Notes: generated from the letters alone by a model not told the origin. Shown: positions 43,493 through 53,073, counted from the stretch's first letter. The stretch is 64,000 bases of DNA from Flavobacterium sp. ALJ2 (GCF_015594725.1 NZ_JADNRC010000002.1:346339-410338); one strand, 5' to 3'. Numbers and translations are program-made.

Positions 43493-44098
43493 TTAGTCTC
43501 TGCTAGGCAATAACTCGACTTCGGCATTTGGATTAAAAAGATAAGTCCTCCCGGAACTTATTTCAAGACATTCAAAACGTTTAGTCCTTACAGCTATTTT
43601 CTTGAAAATTTTTCCATTATGTATTCTAAAAACACTTCCATAAGGAATTTCAAAAATATAATTCTTATCGTTTTCTTTGTCATATTGCTTTAAAGCCAAT
43701 GATAAAGTAGTATCAGTGTCGCTACTTGCCGTAGGGTTCTTAAAATGTCTCGCAAGTAGCGGCAATAAGTGGCTAGGAAATATTTCTGGACGAATAAAAG
43801 GAACCATTAACCGTTGAAAAGAATATTTCCATTCATTTCCATGAGGCTTAATATTTCTTCCAAATTTCTCGAATGCTACTAAATGTGAAATTTCATGAAT
43901 TAACGTAATCAGAAACTTGTATTTATTCAAGCTAGAATTTACAGTAATCTCATGTTTACCACTTGGTCCTTTTCTATAATCTCCATGACGTGTCTGCCTT
44001 TCGTTTACAATCTTAAGATGCACACGATTATCAACAATAAGTTCAAAAACTGGTTTTACTGCATGCTCAGGGATATATTTTGCTAAAGTTTGGCTCAT
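43493..44098 (-). CDS. SprT-like zinc metallopeptidase domain protein
   Basis: A 201-residue protein with the zinc motif HEISH (68-72 in TLIHEISHLVAFEKFG) and a downstream His in KPHGNEWKYSFQRLM. The C-terminal part has the zinc-ribbon-like or beta-rich end VFRIHNGKIFKKIAVRTKRFECLEISSGRTYLF. The family is related to eukaryotic Spartan-like proteases, but bacterial SprT functions are unproven. Single gene. Confidence 0.88.
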   Translation of the reverse strand: MSQTLAKYIPEHAVKPVFELIVDNRVHLKIVNERQTRHGDYRKGPSGKHEITVNSSLNKYKFLITLIHEISHLVAFEKFGRNIKPHGNEWKYSFQRLMVPFIRPEIFPSHLLPLLARHFKNPTASSDTDTTLSLALKQYDKENDKNYIFEIPYGSVFRIHNGKIFKKIAVRTKRFECLEISSGRTYLFNPNAEVELLPSRD

Positions 44099-44152
44099 TA
44101 AAACAAAAGTAGTAATTTTATCCTATTTTGCCAAAATCAAGCCCTATAACCT

Positions 44153-44821
44153 ATGCAGAATACAATCACTGATTACTACCAACAATTAGCTCCAAACTAC
44201 GATGAAAACCGTTTTAATAACAGCTACGGACTTTATATAGACAATCAGGAACGTTCCTTTTTAGAATCCTTAAATCTAGACCTCAATAAAACTGTTGATC
44301 TTGGATGCGGAACAGGGCGATTCTTGAATTTTGCAGCATATGGAATAGATATTAGCTCTAATATGATTCTACAATCAAAACAAAAATATCCAGAGAAAAA
44401 TATTCAATTAGGATCATTATCTCAAGTTCCTTTCGCAAATAATTTCTTTAAAAATGCCTTTTGTTTTCATGTCATTATGCATCTAGATAAAAAAGAAACA
44501 ACTACATTTTTAGACGAAGCCCATCGGATTCTGGAAAAAAAAGGGAAATTGATTTTTGATTTCCCTTCTGAAAAAAGAAGAAAACTAACCGCTCATACAC
44601 CCGAAAATTGGCATGGTGCAAACGAACTTTCAATAAATGAAATCGTTGCTTTAACCAAAGACAATTGGAACTTAAAGAAACAAACTGGTATTCTATTTTT
44701 TCCTATACATCATTTTCCTAAAAAACTAAGACGCTTTTTTATTCCGCTTGACAATTTGCTTTGCCGATCTTTTCTGAAACATTACGCTTCATATATTATT
44801 CTTATTTTAGAAAAAAAATGA
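44153..44821 (+). CDS. Class I SAM-dependent methyltransferase
   Basis: A 222-residue enzyme with motif I VDLGCGTGRFLNFA, motif II-like ISSNMILQSKQKYP, and motif IV NAFCFHVIMHLDKKETTTFLDEAHRILEKKGKLIFDFPS. A methyltransferase of the type-11 family. Its stop overlaps the start of the VanW gene (ATGA). Substrate unknown. Confidence 0.9.
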   Translation: MQNTITDYYQQLAPNYDENRFNNSYGLYIDNQERSFLESLNLDLNKTVDLGCGTGRFLNFAAYGIDISSNMILQSKQKYPEKNIQLGSLSQVPFANNFFKNAFCFHVIMHLDKKETTTFLDEAHRILEKKGKLIFDFPSEKRRKLTAHTPENWHGANELSINEIVALTKDNWNLKKQTGILFFPIHHFPKKLRRFFIPLDNLLCRSFLKHYASYIILILEKK

Positions 44822-45513
44822 TCATAAAACATTTCATACCCAGTACAATTAAACTACAAATAAAACTTTACCTACGTCATTGCGTAGGTTTAAAATATAA
44901 TTTTGCCAGTACAAAAGACGGAATTAATAATTTTGACTTTAAGATTTCGTCTATGCAAGAAATAAAAAAGGGAAAGTTTTTTGAAAACAAAACATACAAC
45001 ATTTATACTGCTTCGCAAAAAATTGAGAATATCGTAATTTATCCTACCCAAGTTTTTTCCTTTTGGAAGATCATTGGAAATCCAAATAACAAAAACACTT
45101 TTAAAATTGGAAGAAATATTATTAATGGTAAAATTTCTGAAGAAAAAGCAGGCGGAATTTGTCAGCTTTCAAGTATTATTTACATCACAGCATTAAAGGC
45201 AAATCTCAAAATAATAGAAAGACACAATCATTCTGTTGATATCTACACTGAAGAAGAAAGATTTACGGCGCTTGGATCCGATGCAACTGTTGTTTATGGA
45301 AATAAAGATTTAATTTTTCAAAACAATTTAGGCTTTCCAATACGCTTGAATTTTACTTATAATTCAAATTACATCACATGCGTTTTAGAAAGTAAAAACC
45401 AAATAACGGAAGCTACTTTAGAATTCAAGCGATATTATTTAAAAGATACAATTTTGGTAGATACTATAATAAACAATGAAATAAAGCATCAATCTTCTTA
45501 CAAATTAATATAG
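44818..45513 (+). CDS. VanW-family protein
   Basis: About 231 residues from the ATG that overlaps the methyltransferase stop (a longer frame begins 57 bases upstream, inside the methyltransferase gene, and is not preferred). Family features are IVIYPTQVFSFWKIIGNPNNK, GRNIINGKISEEKAGGICQLSSIIYITALKANLKIIERHNHSVDI, and FTALGSDATVVYGNKDLIFQNNLGFPIRL. VanW proteins are found in some vancomycin-resistance clusters, but their function is unknown and there are no other van genes here. No signal peptide is apparent. Confidence 0.85.
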   Translation: MIIKHFIPSTIKLQIKLYLRHCVGLKYNFASTKDGINNFDFKISSMQEIKKGKFFENKTYNIYTASQKIENIVIYPTQVFSFWKIIGNPNNKNTFKIGRNIINGKISEEKAGGICQLSSIIYITALKANLKIIERHNHSVDIYTEEERFTALGSDATVVYGNKDLIFQNNLGFPIRLNFTYNSNYITCVLESKNQITEATLEFKRYYLKDTILVDTIINNEIKHQSSYKLI

Positions 45514-45529
45514 TAAAAAAACCAATACG

Positions 45530-46207
45530 CTAAGGATTTGTCGAAGAAACTTCTAACACTTTCCCATTAAAATATTTATTACCATTAAGTGTAAAATCAT
45601 AAATATAAGTAGCCATTCCCTCTGCCGAAATTGGTGCTTGATATCCTGGAAAAGCTTCTTGTAACATTTCTGTTTGAACAGAACCTAATGCCAAAACATT
45701 AAATGAGATTCCTTTTTCTTTGTATTCTTCAGCCAATAATTCTGAGAGTGTAATTACTGCTCCTTTACTAGAACTATAAGCTGCAAGTCCTGCAAATTTA
45801 AGGCTACCGCGAACTCCACCTATAGAACTTATAGTTACCACATGGCTTCCTTTTTGAAGATATGGCAAACAAACTCTAGTTAGATTGGCTACTGCAAAAA
45901 CATTTACTTTATAAATGCTTTCAAAATCTACCTGAGTAGTTTCTGCAAAAGGCTTTAAAAGCAAAGCTCCAGCATTATGCACCAATGCATCTACTTTTTT
46001 CCAAGTTGAAGAAAGAAATTCGTCTACTTTATACAATTCAGCTTCATTAGACAAATCAATAGAAAGACAAGTAACATTAGAATGTTCTAAAAGTAATTGA
46101 GGGGTTTTTCTTGAAATAGCTAGTACCTGATGTCCTGCATTTGCAAATTGCAAAGCCAGCTCATAACCTATTCCTCTACTCGTCCCTGTAATAATAATAT
46201 TTTTCAT
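45530..46207 (-). CDS. Short-chain dehydrogenase/reductase
   Basis: A 225-residue SDR. The cofactor motif is TSRGIGYEL (the classical TGxxxGIG with Thr-Ser-Arg), NAG is present in HNAGALLLKPF, and the catalytic Ser-Tyr-Lys appear in VVTISSIGGVRG and AYSSSKGAVI. Substrate unknown; such short forms are often annotated as 3-oxoacyl-ACP-reductase-like or sepiapterin-reductase-like. Followed by an M28 peptidase gene upstream on the same strand with a 37-base gap. Confidence 0.9.
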   Translation of the reverse strand: MKNIIITGTSRGIGYELALQFANAGHQVLAISRKTPQLLLEHSNVTCLSIDLSNEAELYKVDEFLSSTWKKVDALVHNAGALLLKPFAETTQVDFESIYKVNVFAVANLTRVCLPYLQKGSHVVTISSIGGVRGSLKFAGLAAYSSSKGAVITLSELLAEEYKEKGISFNVLALGSVQTEMLQEAFPGYQAPISAEGMATYIYDFTLNGNKYFNGKVLEVSSTNP

Positions 46208-46244
46208 ATCGCAAAAATAAGGAAAACCTATAAAAGAGCATAGC

Positions 46245-47219
46245 TTATTTAGTCATCATAATCTCTTTTGTTGGAGAATTGGCTATATGTGTTACTGCAG
46301 GCAATAATTCTTGAATAAATGAGGTCATATGTTGCACATCCATTATTTTAAATTCATCCGAAACATGATGATAAAACTCAAAATTTTCAAAATCAAATGT
46401 GCTTATTGATTGACAAGGAACTCCGAACGCTTCGTAAAAAGGGTAATTATCTGATCTGAAAAACAATTGATATTCGGCTTCTTTTGGTAAAAACCCTATC
46501 GTTTTATCTCCAGTATATTCATTAATTTTTGTTGCCATATTCGACTTATCAAAACCTGTAATATATGCCCGGAAAGCTCGTTTCATTGGAACTCCAATCA
46601 TTTCAATATTCAATTGAGTGTATAAATTAAAATTTTTGCTTTTCAGTTTTTTTGCCAAATGTTTAGAACCTAAAAGTCCTTTTTCTTCTCCTGCAAAAAA
46701 CACAAACAATACACTTCTTTTATTCAATTTTTCTTGACTGAAATATTTTGCCATTTCTGCAACTGCCACAACACCAGATGCATCATCATTAGCACCATTA
46801 TTTATAAAATCGCCATTAAGTCCTTTTTTATCAATACCAATATGATCATAATGTGCACTTAAAATCACAAATTCTTTTTTTAGAGCAGGATCTGTTCCTT
46901 CTAAATATCCAACTATATTATATGCTGGAGTTTTAAATGTAGATAAAGTATCTCGATAAGAATAAAAATAAGGTTTTACATTATTGGTTTTGAAGAAATC
47001 TTCTAAATAAACCGCTGCTTTTTCAATTCCTTTTGTCCCAGTTTCCCTGCCTTCTAATTCATCTGAGGAGAGATATTTTAAAGTCGAAGATACTTCACTC
47101 TCCTTAACTTTATAATTAATTTCTAACTTAGAAGCTGTTTGTGTAGCTTCGGTTGTAACTGTCGTATTGGATTTACATCCAAAAAAAATAAAAGGGAATA
47201 AAAGTACTAGTTTTTTCAT
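46245..47219 (-). CDS. M28 family aminopeptidase lipoprotein
   Basis: A 324-residue zinc peptidase with a lipoprotein signal (lipobox ending at Cys15, FFGC). Metal ligands are visible in ILSAHYDHIG (His, Asp), NGANDDASGVVAV (Asp), FFAGEEKGLLGS (Glu, Glu) and the late DNYPFYEAFGVPCQSISTF and YHHVSDE. The family removes N-terminal residues outside the cytoplasm. It lies between an acyl-CoA dehydrogenase gene and an SDR gene on the same strand; no functional link is seen. Confidence 0.93.
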   Translation of the reverse strand: MKKLVLLFPFIFFGCKSNTTVTTEATQTASKLEINYKVKESEVSSTLKYLSSDELEGRETGTKGIEKAAVYLEDFFKTNNVKPYFYSYRDTLSTFKTPAYNIVGYLEGTDPALKKEFVILSAHYDHIGIDKKGLNGDFINNGANDDASGVVAVAEMAKYFSQEKLNKRSVLFVFFAGEEKGLLGSKHLAKKLKSKNFNLYTQLNIEMIGVPMKRAFRAYITGFDKSNMATKINEYTGDKTIGFLPKEAEYQLFFRSDNYPFYEAFGVPCQSISTFDFENFEFYHHVSDEFKIMDVQHMTSFIQELLPAVTHIANSPTKEIMMTK

Positions 47220-47345
47220 TATTTATGATTTTGGTTTGATTCGTTGAGTTTAAAGATTTTTCAATCATAATTCTAAAAATGAGTAACTGGCAAAAAACAC
47301 TGTTACCCTCTTAGTTGTAAATATAATTATTTTTATTACAAAAAT

Positions 47346-47380
47346 AAAACCCTTTCAATCCCGAAAGCTGAAAGGGTTTT
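47346..47380 (-). terminator. Terminator of the acyl-CoA dehydrogenase gene
   Basis: Stem AAAACCCTTTC/GAAAGGGTTTT followed on the minus strand by a T-rich run, 22 bases beyond the stop codon. Confidence 0.85.
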
Positions 47381-47401
47381 GATATCAATAAATTCAAAAG
47401 A

Positions 47402-48544
47402 TTATCCTGCAATAACTGCTCTTGAAATTACTATTTTTTGAATTTCTGAAGTTCCTTCATAAATCTGAGTAATTTTTGCATCACGCATAAAACGTTCTAC
47501 ATGATATTCTTTTACATATCCGTTCCCACCATGAATTTGTACAGCCTCTACAGCTGTATCCATTGCCACTTGCGAAGCAAACAATTTAGCCATAGCACCA
47601 CTTACATCATAATTATTGTGTTGGTCCTTATCCCAAGCTGCTTTCATACAAAGATGACGAGCTGCTTCAATATTTACCGCCATATCTGCCAATTTAAAAG
47701 CAATAGCTTGGTGATTACAAATTTCTGTTCCAAAAGCTTTACGCTCTTTCGAATATTTAAGCGCCAATTCATAAGCCCCTGAAGCAATACCTAACGCTTG
47801 AGAAGCTATACCAATTCTTCCACCTGCTAATGTTTTCATAGCAAATTTAAATCCAAATCCATCCTCTCCAATTCGGTTTTCTTTAGGCACTTTTACATCA
47901 CTAAACATTAATGAATGTGTATCTGAACCACGAATTCCCATTTTCTGTTCCTTTGGTCCAACAGAAAAACCTGGCATATCTTTAGTCATAATTAAAGCAT
48001 TAATTCCTTTATGCTTTTTCTCCGCATGCGTTTGCACAATTACAATATATACAGAAGCTGTATTACCATTGGTAATCCAGTTTTTAGTTCCGTTTACCAA
48101 ATAATGATCTCCCATATCGATACCAGAAGTTTTTTGTGATGTAGCATCACTACCTGCTTCAGGCTCACTTAAGCAAAATGCTCCATGAATTTCTCCAGAA
48201 GCTAAGCCTGGTAAGTATTTTTGTTTTTGCTCTTCGGTACCAAAAGCCTGAAGTCCCCAACAAACTAATGAATTGTTTACCGACATTACCACAGAAGCCG
48301 AAGCATCAACTTTCGAAATCTCTTCCATTGCAATTACATATGAAGTCGTATCTAAACCACTTCCTCCGTATTTAGGATCAACCATCATTCCCATGAATCC
48401 AAGTTGTCCCATTTTTTTTATTTGTTCCGTAGGGAAAATTTGCTTTTCGTCTCTTTCTATCACACCAGGTAACAATTCGTTTTGAGCAAAATCTCTAGCA
48501 GCTTGTTGAATCATTAAGTGCTCTTCGGTAAGATTAAAATCCAT
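47402..48544 (-). CDS. Acyl-CoA dehydrogenase
   Basis: A 380-residue FAD enzyme. The N-terminus MDFNLTEEHLMIQQAARDFAQ is the typical start and decides for the ATG at 48544 over a longer frame beginning 29 codons upstream. Conserved blocks are GAFCLSEPEAGSDATSQKTSG, KNWITNGNTASVYIV, KMGIRGSDTHSLMFSDV, ERKAFGTEICNHQAIAFKLADM, VEAVQIHGGNGYVKEYHVERFMRDAKITQIYEGTSEIQK, with the catalytic Glu in the last. Short-chain (butyryl-type) specificity is likely. Single gene. Confidence 0.96.
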   Translation of the reverse strand: MDFNLTEEHLMIQQAARDFAQNELLPGVIERDEKQIFPTEQIKKMGQLGFMGMMVDPKYGGSGLDTTSYVIAMEEISKVDASASVVMSVNNSLVCWGLQAFGTEEQKQKYLPGLASGEIHGAFCLSEPEAGSDATSQKTSGIDMGDHYLVNGTKNWITNGNTASVYIVIVQTHAEKKHKGINALIMTKDMPGFSVGPKEQKMGIRGSDTHSLMFSDVKVPKENRIGEDGFGFKFAMKTLAGGRIGIASQALGIASGAYELALKYSKERKAFGTEICNHQAIAFKLADMAVNIEAARHLCMKAAWDKDQHNNYDVSGAMAKLFASQVAMDTAVEAVQIHGGNGYVKEYHVERFMRDAKITQIYEGTSEIQKIVISRAVIAG

Positions 48545-49149
48545 AGTATTATAAAATAAAAGTTGATTTTTGTTAAATATATATATCCAAAGGTACTTTT
48601 TTATACTGAAATTTTCAATTATGATTCGCATTTTTGACTAAAGAAAAACACAAACTATATCGTTATCGCAACAATATTAAGAACTTCACTTAATGTCACT
48701 TGTTTATTAACCATTAAAATTTTATTAAAAAACTCAATAATAACGATTAAAACTCCTAATAGCAGAGACAATTTAAACATGAAATTTTATTAAAAAAAAA
48801 CTGCTCAAGATTATAAAACTAAATACATCTTATTTATAGATTAAAATAATTTTAGTTTATACCTTAAAAGATAAAATAAAAATTACGATAGAGGTTAATA
48901 AATTGTAGTCAGAAAACTTCTAAAATATATTTTTTGAAGAAAAAACGAACAGATTCCTCTTAATTCCTTCTCCAAAATGTACTTTTTTATCAAATTACAA
49001 ATAGCAAAAAATAAGATAATTCAGCAAATATTTATATTTCATAAGTAGCTAAACACCAAAACAATAACTTTTAAATGGACGTTTTCTTACAGAAGTAGTT
49101 TGCTAAAAAAAACACAACACATTTATCATAAAAATATAGAAATTAAAAG
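48545..49149. other. Gene-free gap upstream of the chalcone-isomerase-like cluster
   Basis: About 600 AT-rich bases with no open frame of note on either strand and no clear repeat. The promoter of the acyl-CoA dehydrogenase must lie near its left edge. Confidence 0.5.
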
Positions 49150-49157
49150 TATTTTTG
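49150..49157 (+). promoter_or_regulatory. Candidate -7 box of chalcone-isomerase-like paralogue 1
   Basis: TATTTTTG fits TAnnTTTG and ends 26 bases before the ATG. The matching box before paralogue 2 has the same spacing. Confidence 0.5.
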
Positions 49158-49182
49158 TCAAAACCATACAAATTACGACAAT

Positions 49183-49758
49183 ATGAAAAACTTATTACTA
49201 TTACTTACTGTAATTTTAACTTTGCAATTCACAGAGGCGACTGCTCAAAAATCTTTCGATATTGATGGTGTTACTGTTCCAAGAACAATTCAATTTCAGA
49301 GCAAAACTTTATCTTTAAATGGAGCTGGCGGAAGATCAAAAATGTGGCTAGAAGTATATGTTCAGGCACTATATTTATCACAATTAAGTCAAGATCCAAA
49401 ATTTATTATTGACAGTGATACCGAGATGGCGATACGTATTGAAATTACTTCCTCAATGGTATCTTCAAACAAATTAACGAAAGCCATGAATAGTGGTTTC
49501 GAAAAATCTGCGGGAGATAATCTGCAAGCATTACGCCCAAGAATCGAAGAGTTTAAAAGTTTTTTAAGCGATGAAATCACTCAAAAAGATGTTTTTAAAC
49601 TTATATATTCTCCTATTGATTCATCAGTTTGGGTATATAAAAATGACATTTTAAAAGGAAAAGTTAAAGGGTTTGATTTCAAAAAAGCACTTTTCGGAAT
49701 CTGGTTATCTGACAAACCTGCCGATGAAAAATTAAAAAATCAATTATTAGGTAAATAA
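49183..49758 (+). CDS. Chalcone-isomerase-like secreted protein, paralogue 1
   Basis: A 191-residue protein with a signal peptide (about 1-22, ending TATAQ) and a chalcone-isomerase-like domain: GVTVPRTIQFQSKTLSLNGAGGRSKMWLEVYVQALYLS, FIIDSDTEMAIRIEITSSMVSSNKLTKAMNSGF and a C-terminal FDFKKALFGIWLSDKPADEKLKNQLLGK. Bacterial members are not known to isomerise chalcones; they probably bind fatty-acid-like ligands in the periplasm. It is the first of three tandem paralogues. Confidence 0.87.
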   Translation: MKNLLLLLTVILTLQFTEATAQKSFDIDGVTVPRTIQFQSKTLSLNGAGGRSKMWLEVYVQALYLSQLSQDPKFIIDSDTEMAIRIEITSSMVSSNKLTKAMNSGFEKSAGDNLQALRPRIEEFKSFLSDEITQKDVFKLIYSPIDSSVWVYKNDILKGKVKGFDFKKALFGIWLSDKPADEKLKNQLLGK

Positions 49759-50331
49759 TTATTTATACAAACTTATTTAAAAAACATCTTTACCCTAACA
49801 GCAGAATCATACAATAGCATTAAAAGTGCTTAATCCTTATATTTTTTAACTAAACAAAACCTCAAAAAAACATTGTTTTTTGCTTTTGAAAGATAATACT
49901 TCTTATTAATAACCAAACGTTGTCTTATTTAAACCACAAATAAATTGTTAATTTTTAATAATTGCTGTGTTATTAAAATTCTGTACTAGCAGCCTACAAA
50001 ACAAGTGTTTAATAAAGCTAATAAAATTATAAGTTACGTGGTTTTGATTACAAACAATCAAAATAAATTTGTCCAAAAAGTAACCATACCCCTAATAAAT
50101 ACCTCATTACAAAAAAAAATATTGTTTTATCTTATTCAAAACATTAAATCTATGAAGTGATACAAACTTCATAAGCAGTAAAACAAAACCTAAAAAGAAC
50201 CATAAGTTCAAGAAATAAATATTCCACAATAACTTGATTAACAAGACAATAATACAAACCAAAAACATTCTTAAATAAAATATTTTCTCTAAAAGAGGAC
50301 ATAATCACTAAAAAAAGATAGAAAATAGGGC
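49759..50331. other. Gene-free gap between paralogues 1 and 2
   Basis: About 570 AT-rich bases without any convincing open frame. No remnant of a fourth paralogue was recognised. Confidence 0.45.
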
Positions 50332-50339
50332 TATTTTTG
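50332..50339 (+). promoter_or_regulatory. Candidate -7 box of chalcone-isomerase-like paralogue 2
   Basis: TATTTTTG ending 26 bases before the ATG, as for paralogue 1. Confidence 0.5.
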
Positions 50340-50364
50340 TAAAAATCACATAAATTACAAAAAG

Positions 50365-50940
50365 ATGAGAAAAATTTTACTATTACTTACAGTAATTTCA
50401 ACTTTGCAATTCACTAATGTTTCCGCACAAAAAACGTTCACAGTAGATGGTGTCATTCTACCAAGAACAATCAAGTTTCAGAACAAAACTTTATCATTAA
50501 ATGGTGCAGGCGGAAGATCAAAATTATGGTTAGGATCTTGTGTACAATCTTTATACTTATCTCAATTAACACAAGATGCTGAATTTATCCTAGATAGTCA
50601 CACTGAAATGGCAATTCGTATCAATATAACATCTTCAATAGTACCAGCTACTAAATTAACCAAACTTATACATGATCGTTTCGAAAAATCAGCTGGAAAC
50701 AATATGGAACTCTTAAGATCCCGATTAGAAGATTTTAATAATATGTTAAGTGGTCAAATCAGTCAAAAAGATATTTTTAAAATTATCTATTCACCTATTG
50801 ATTCAACGGTATGGGTATATAAAAATAATATTCTAAAAGGAAAAATTAAAGGGGATGATTTCAAAAAAGCACTTTTTGGAATTTGGTTATCTAATAAACC
50901 TGCTGATGAAAAATTGAAAAATCAATTATTAGGCAAATAA
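50365..50940 (+). CDS. Chalcone-isomerase-like secreted protein, paralogue 2
   Basis: Same length (191 residues) and layout as its neighbours: signal peptide ending VSAQ, GVILPRTIKFQNKTLSLNGAGGRSKLWLGSCVQSLYLSQ, and FKKALFGIWLSNKPADEKLKNQLLGK. It is the most divergent of the three, with a Cys in LGSCVQSLYLS where the others have VYVQALYLS or IYVQALYLS, and substitutions in the middle (IVPATKLTKLIHDRFEKSAGN). This suggests relaxed or changed ligand binding. Confidence 0.87.
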   Translation: MRKILLLLTVISTLQFTNVSAQKTFTVDGVILPRTIKFQNKTLSLNGAGGRSKLWLGSCVQSLYLSQLTQDAEFILDSHTEMAIRINITSSIVPATKLTKLIHDRFEKSAGNNMELLRSRLEDFNNMLSGQISQKDIFKIIYSPIDSTVWVYKNNILKGKIKGDDFKKALFGIWLSNKPADEKLKNQLLGK

Positions 50941-51104
50941 CTTTTAAATATGCTTTCTTATTAAAAAAAGCAAACAACAAACTATAGTATATTTATAAAT
51001 CACTAATTAACTGTCAACCAATTGACTATAAAACAAACATATTCATTCTTAGGGTATTTATAGAAAAGTAAGATTATCTATTCCTAAAATATAAAAATTA
51101 GGGG

Positions 51105-51112
51105 TACTTTTG
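51105..51112 (+). promoter_or_regulatory. Candidate -7 box of chalcone-isomerase-like paralogue 3
   Basis: TACTTTTG ending 17 bases before the ATG at 51130. Confidence 0.5.
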
Positions 51113-51129
51113 CGAAAAATATAAAAATA

Positions 51130-51705
51130 ATGAATAATTTTTTATTAACAGTTACAGTACTTATGACTTTACAATTTTCGACCGCTACGGCTCAGAAAGT
51201 TTTTAATATTGAAGGTGTTATGGTTCCAAGAACTATAGAATTCCAAAGCAAAAAATTATCATTAAATGGTGCTGGCGGAAGAACTATGATGTGGTCAGAT
51301 ATATATGTACAAGCCTTGTACTTATCGCAATTAAGTCAAGATGCAAAATTCATTATTGATAGTGACACAGAAATGGCAATCCGAATAGAAATTACCTCCT
51401 CGATGGTATCTTCTAAAAAATTGACAAAAGCAATGGATGATAATTTCAAAAAAACTGCTGGAGATAATTTAAATGCATTACAACCTCGAATCGAAGAATT
51501 AAAAAACTACTTAAGTGATGATATCACTAAAAAAGATGTCTTTAAACTTATATATTCTTCAAACGATTCTTCTGTTTGGGTATATAAGAACAATCAATTA
51601 AAAGGAAAAATTCAAGGATTTGATTTCAAAAAAGCACTTTTTAGTATTTGGTTAGCTGAGAAACCTACGGATGAGAAATTAAAAAATCAGTTATTAGGTA
51701 AATAA
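51130..51705 (+). CDS. Chalcone-isomerase-like secreted protein, paralogue 3
   Basis: 191 residues, signal peptide ending TATAQ, then GVMVPRTIEFQSKKLSLNGAGGRTMMWSDIYVQALYLSQ and FKKALFSIWLAEKPTDEKLKNQLLGK. Closest to paralogue 1, sharing FIIDSDTEMAIRIEITSSMVSS exactly. Separate promoter boxes before each copy indicate that they are not one operon. Confidence 0.87.
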   Translation: MNNFLLTVTVLMTLQFSTATAQKVFNIEGVMVPRTIEFQSKKLSLNGAGGRTMMWSDIYVQALYLSQLSQDAKFIIDSDTEMAIRIEITSSMVSSKKLTKAMDDNFKKTAGDNLNALQPRIEELKNYLSDDITKKDVFKLIYSSNDSSVWVYKNNQLKGKIQGFDFKKALFSIWLAEKPTDEKLKNQLLGK

Positions 51706-51795
51706 GTATTCTTAGGTAATTTGGTTAAAAAAATAGCATTATACGAACTATTTGAAATATTTAGTATAATACACATTTCGCATTATCCTATTTTT

Positions 51796-51803
51796 TATAT
51801 TTG
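51796..51803 (+). promoter_or_regulatory. Candidate -7 box TATATTTG of the glutamate dehydrogenase gene
   Basis: Exact match to TAnnTTTG, 25 bases before the ATG. Confidence 0.55.
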
Positions 51804-51828
51804 TCTAAATTAAACTAATCGCAGTAAA

Positions 51829-53055
51829 ATGAAAGATTTATTAAAGAAATTTGAAAATAAGGAGCCTGAGATCGTATTCAACTGGAAAGATTCTGAAACT
51901 GAAGCTGAAGGATGGACAGTAATTAATTCCCTTCGAGGTGGAGCTGCTGGTGGTGGTACCCGAATGCGAAAAGGTTTAGATGTAAACGAAGTTTTATCAT
52001 TGGCAAAAACAATGGAAGTGAAATTTTCAGTTTCTGGACCTGCGATTGGTGGTGCTAAATCTGGTATTAATTTTGATCCAAACGATCCAAGAAAAAAAGG
52101 GGTTTTACAACGTTGGTACAAAGCAGTATCGCCATTACTAAAAAGTTATTATGGAACTGGTGGTGATTTAAATGTTGATGAAATTCACGAAGTAATTCCA
52201 ATGACCGAAGAATGCGGTGTTTGGCATCCACAAGAAGGAGTTTTTAATGGCCACTTTAAACCTACGGAAGCGGATAAAATTAACCGAATCGGGCAATTGC
52301 GTCAAGGAGTTATCAAAGTAATCGAAAATCCAAAATTCTCACCTGATGTCATCAGAAAATACACTGTTGCTGATATGATCACAGGCTTTGGCGTTGCCGA
52401 AGCAGTACGTCATTTTTATGCTACTTATGGTGGCGATGTAAAAGGGAAGAAGGCAATCGTACAAGGATTTGGTAATGTAGGATCTGCTGCTGCTTTTTAT
52501 TTAGCAGATATGGGCGCTACAGTAATCGGAATTATTGATAGAGATGGTGGATTAATTAAAGAAGAAGGTTTTTCTTTTGAAGAAATCAAAGCATTATTTT
52601 TAGCAAAAGATGGCAATAAACTTGTTGCCGATAATATGATTCCATTTGAAGAAATAAATGAAAAAATATGGACAATTGGAGCTGAAATTTTTACTCCTTG
52701 TGCAGCTTCTAGATTGGTAACTCAAAATCAAATCGATGCTTTAATCATTAATGGTCTTGAAGTAATTTCTTGCGGTGCAAATGTACCTTTTGCAGATAAA
52801 GAAATTTTCTTTGGTTCTATTATGGAACAAGTAGATAGCAAGGTGAGTTTGATTCCTGACTTTATTTCTAATTGCGGAATGGCTCGTGTTTTTGCCTATT
52901 TCATGGAAAAGAAAGTACAAATGACCGATGAAGCTATTTTTAATGACACTTCGAATACTATAAAAAATGCAATCCAAAAAGCGCATTCTTTAAACTCATC
53001 AAAAACAAATATCAGCGCAACTGCATTTGAAATTGCACTGAAACAATTAGTATAA
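51829..53055 (+). CDS. Glu/Leu/Phe/Val dehydrogenase (glutamate dehydrogenase family)
   Basis: A 408-residue enzyme. The N-terminal dimerisation and substrate domain includes SLRGGAAGGGTRMRKGLDVNEVLSLAKTMEVKFSVSGPAIGGAKSGINFDP, holding the catalytic Lys in GGAKSG, and the NAD(P) domain has VQGFGNVGSAAAFYLADMGATVIGIIDRDGG. The SFS and VSGPAIGG segments resemble branched forms of this family rather than classical GdhA, so amino-acid specificity (Glu, Leu or other) is not settled. It has its own promoter and terminator. Confidence 0.9.
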   Translation: MKDLLKKFENKEPEIVFNWKDSETEAEGWTVINSLRGGAAGGGTRMRKGLDVNEVLSLAKTMEVKFSVSGPAIGGAKSGINFDPNDPRKKGVLQRWYKAVSPLLKSYYGTGGDLNVDEIHEVIPMTEECGVWHPQEGVFNGHFKPTEADKINRIGQLRQGVIKVIENPKFSPDVIRKYTVADMITGFGVAEAVRHFYATYGGDVKGKKAIVQGFGNVGSAAAFYLADMGATVIGIIDRDGGLIKEEGFSFEEIKALFLAKDGNKLVADNMIPFEEINEKIWTIGAEIFTPCAASRLVTQNQIDALIINGLEVISCGANVPFADKEIFFGSIMEQVDSKVSLIPDFISNCGMARVFAYFMEKKVQMTDEAIFNDTSNTIKNAIQKAHSLNSSKTNISATAFEIALKQLV

Positions 53056-53073
53056 TTTTTTACACTTCATTCT

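Noticed and set aside
44761..44817. Longer N-terminus for the VanW-like gene
   Set aside because: It lies inside the methyltransferase coding sequence; the ATGA overlap at 44818 is the usual coupling arrangement.
44153..45513. A vancomycin-resistance locus because of the VanW-like gene
   Set aside because: No vanA, vanH, vanX or regulator genes are near; VanW domains are widespread without resistance.
47402..48631. Longer start for the acyl-CoA dehydrogenase at 48631
   Set aside because: The extra 29 residues are Ile/Tyr/Asn-rich and unlike the family; the standard MDFNLTEEH start is at 48544.
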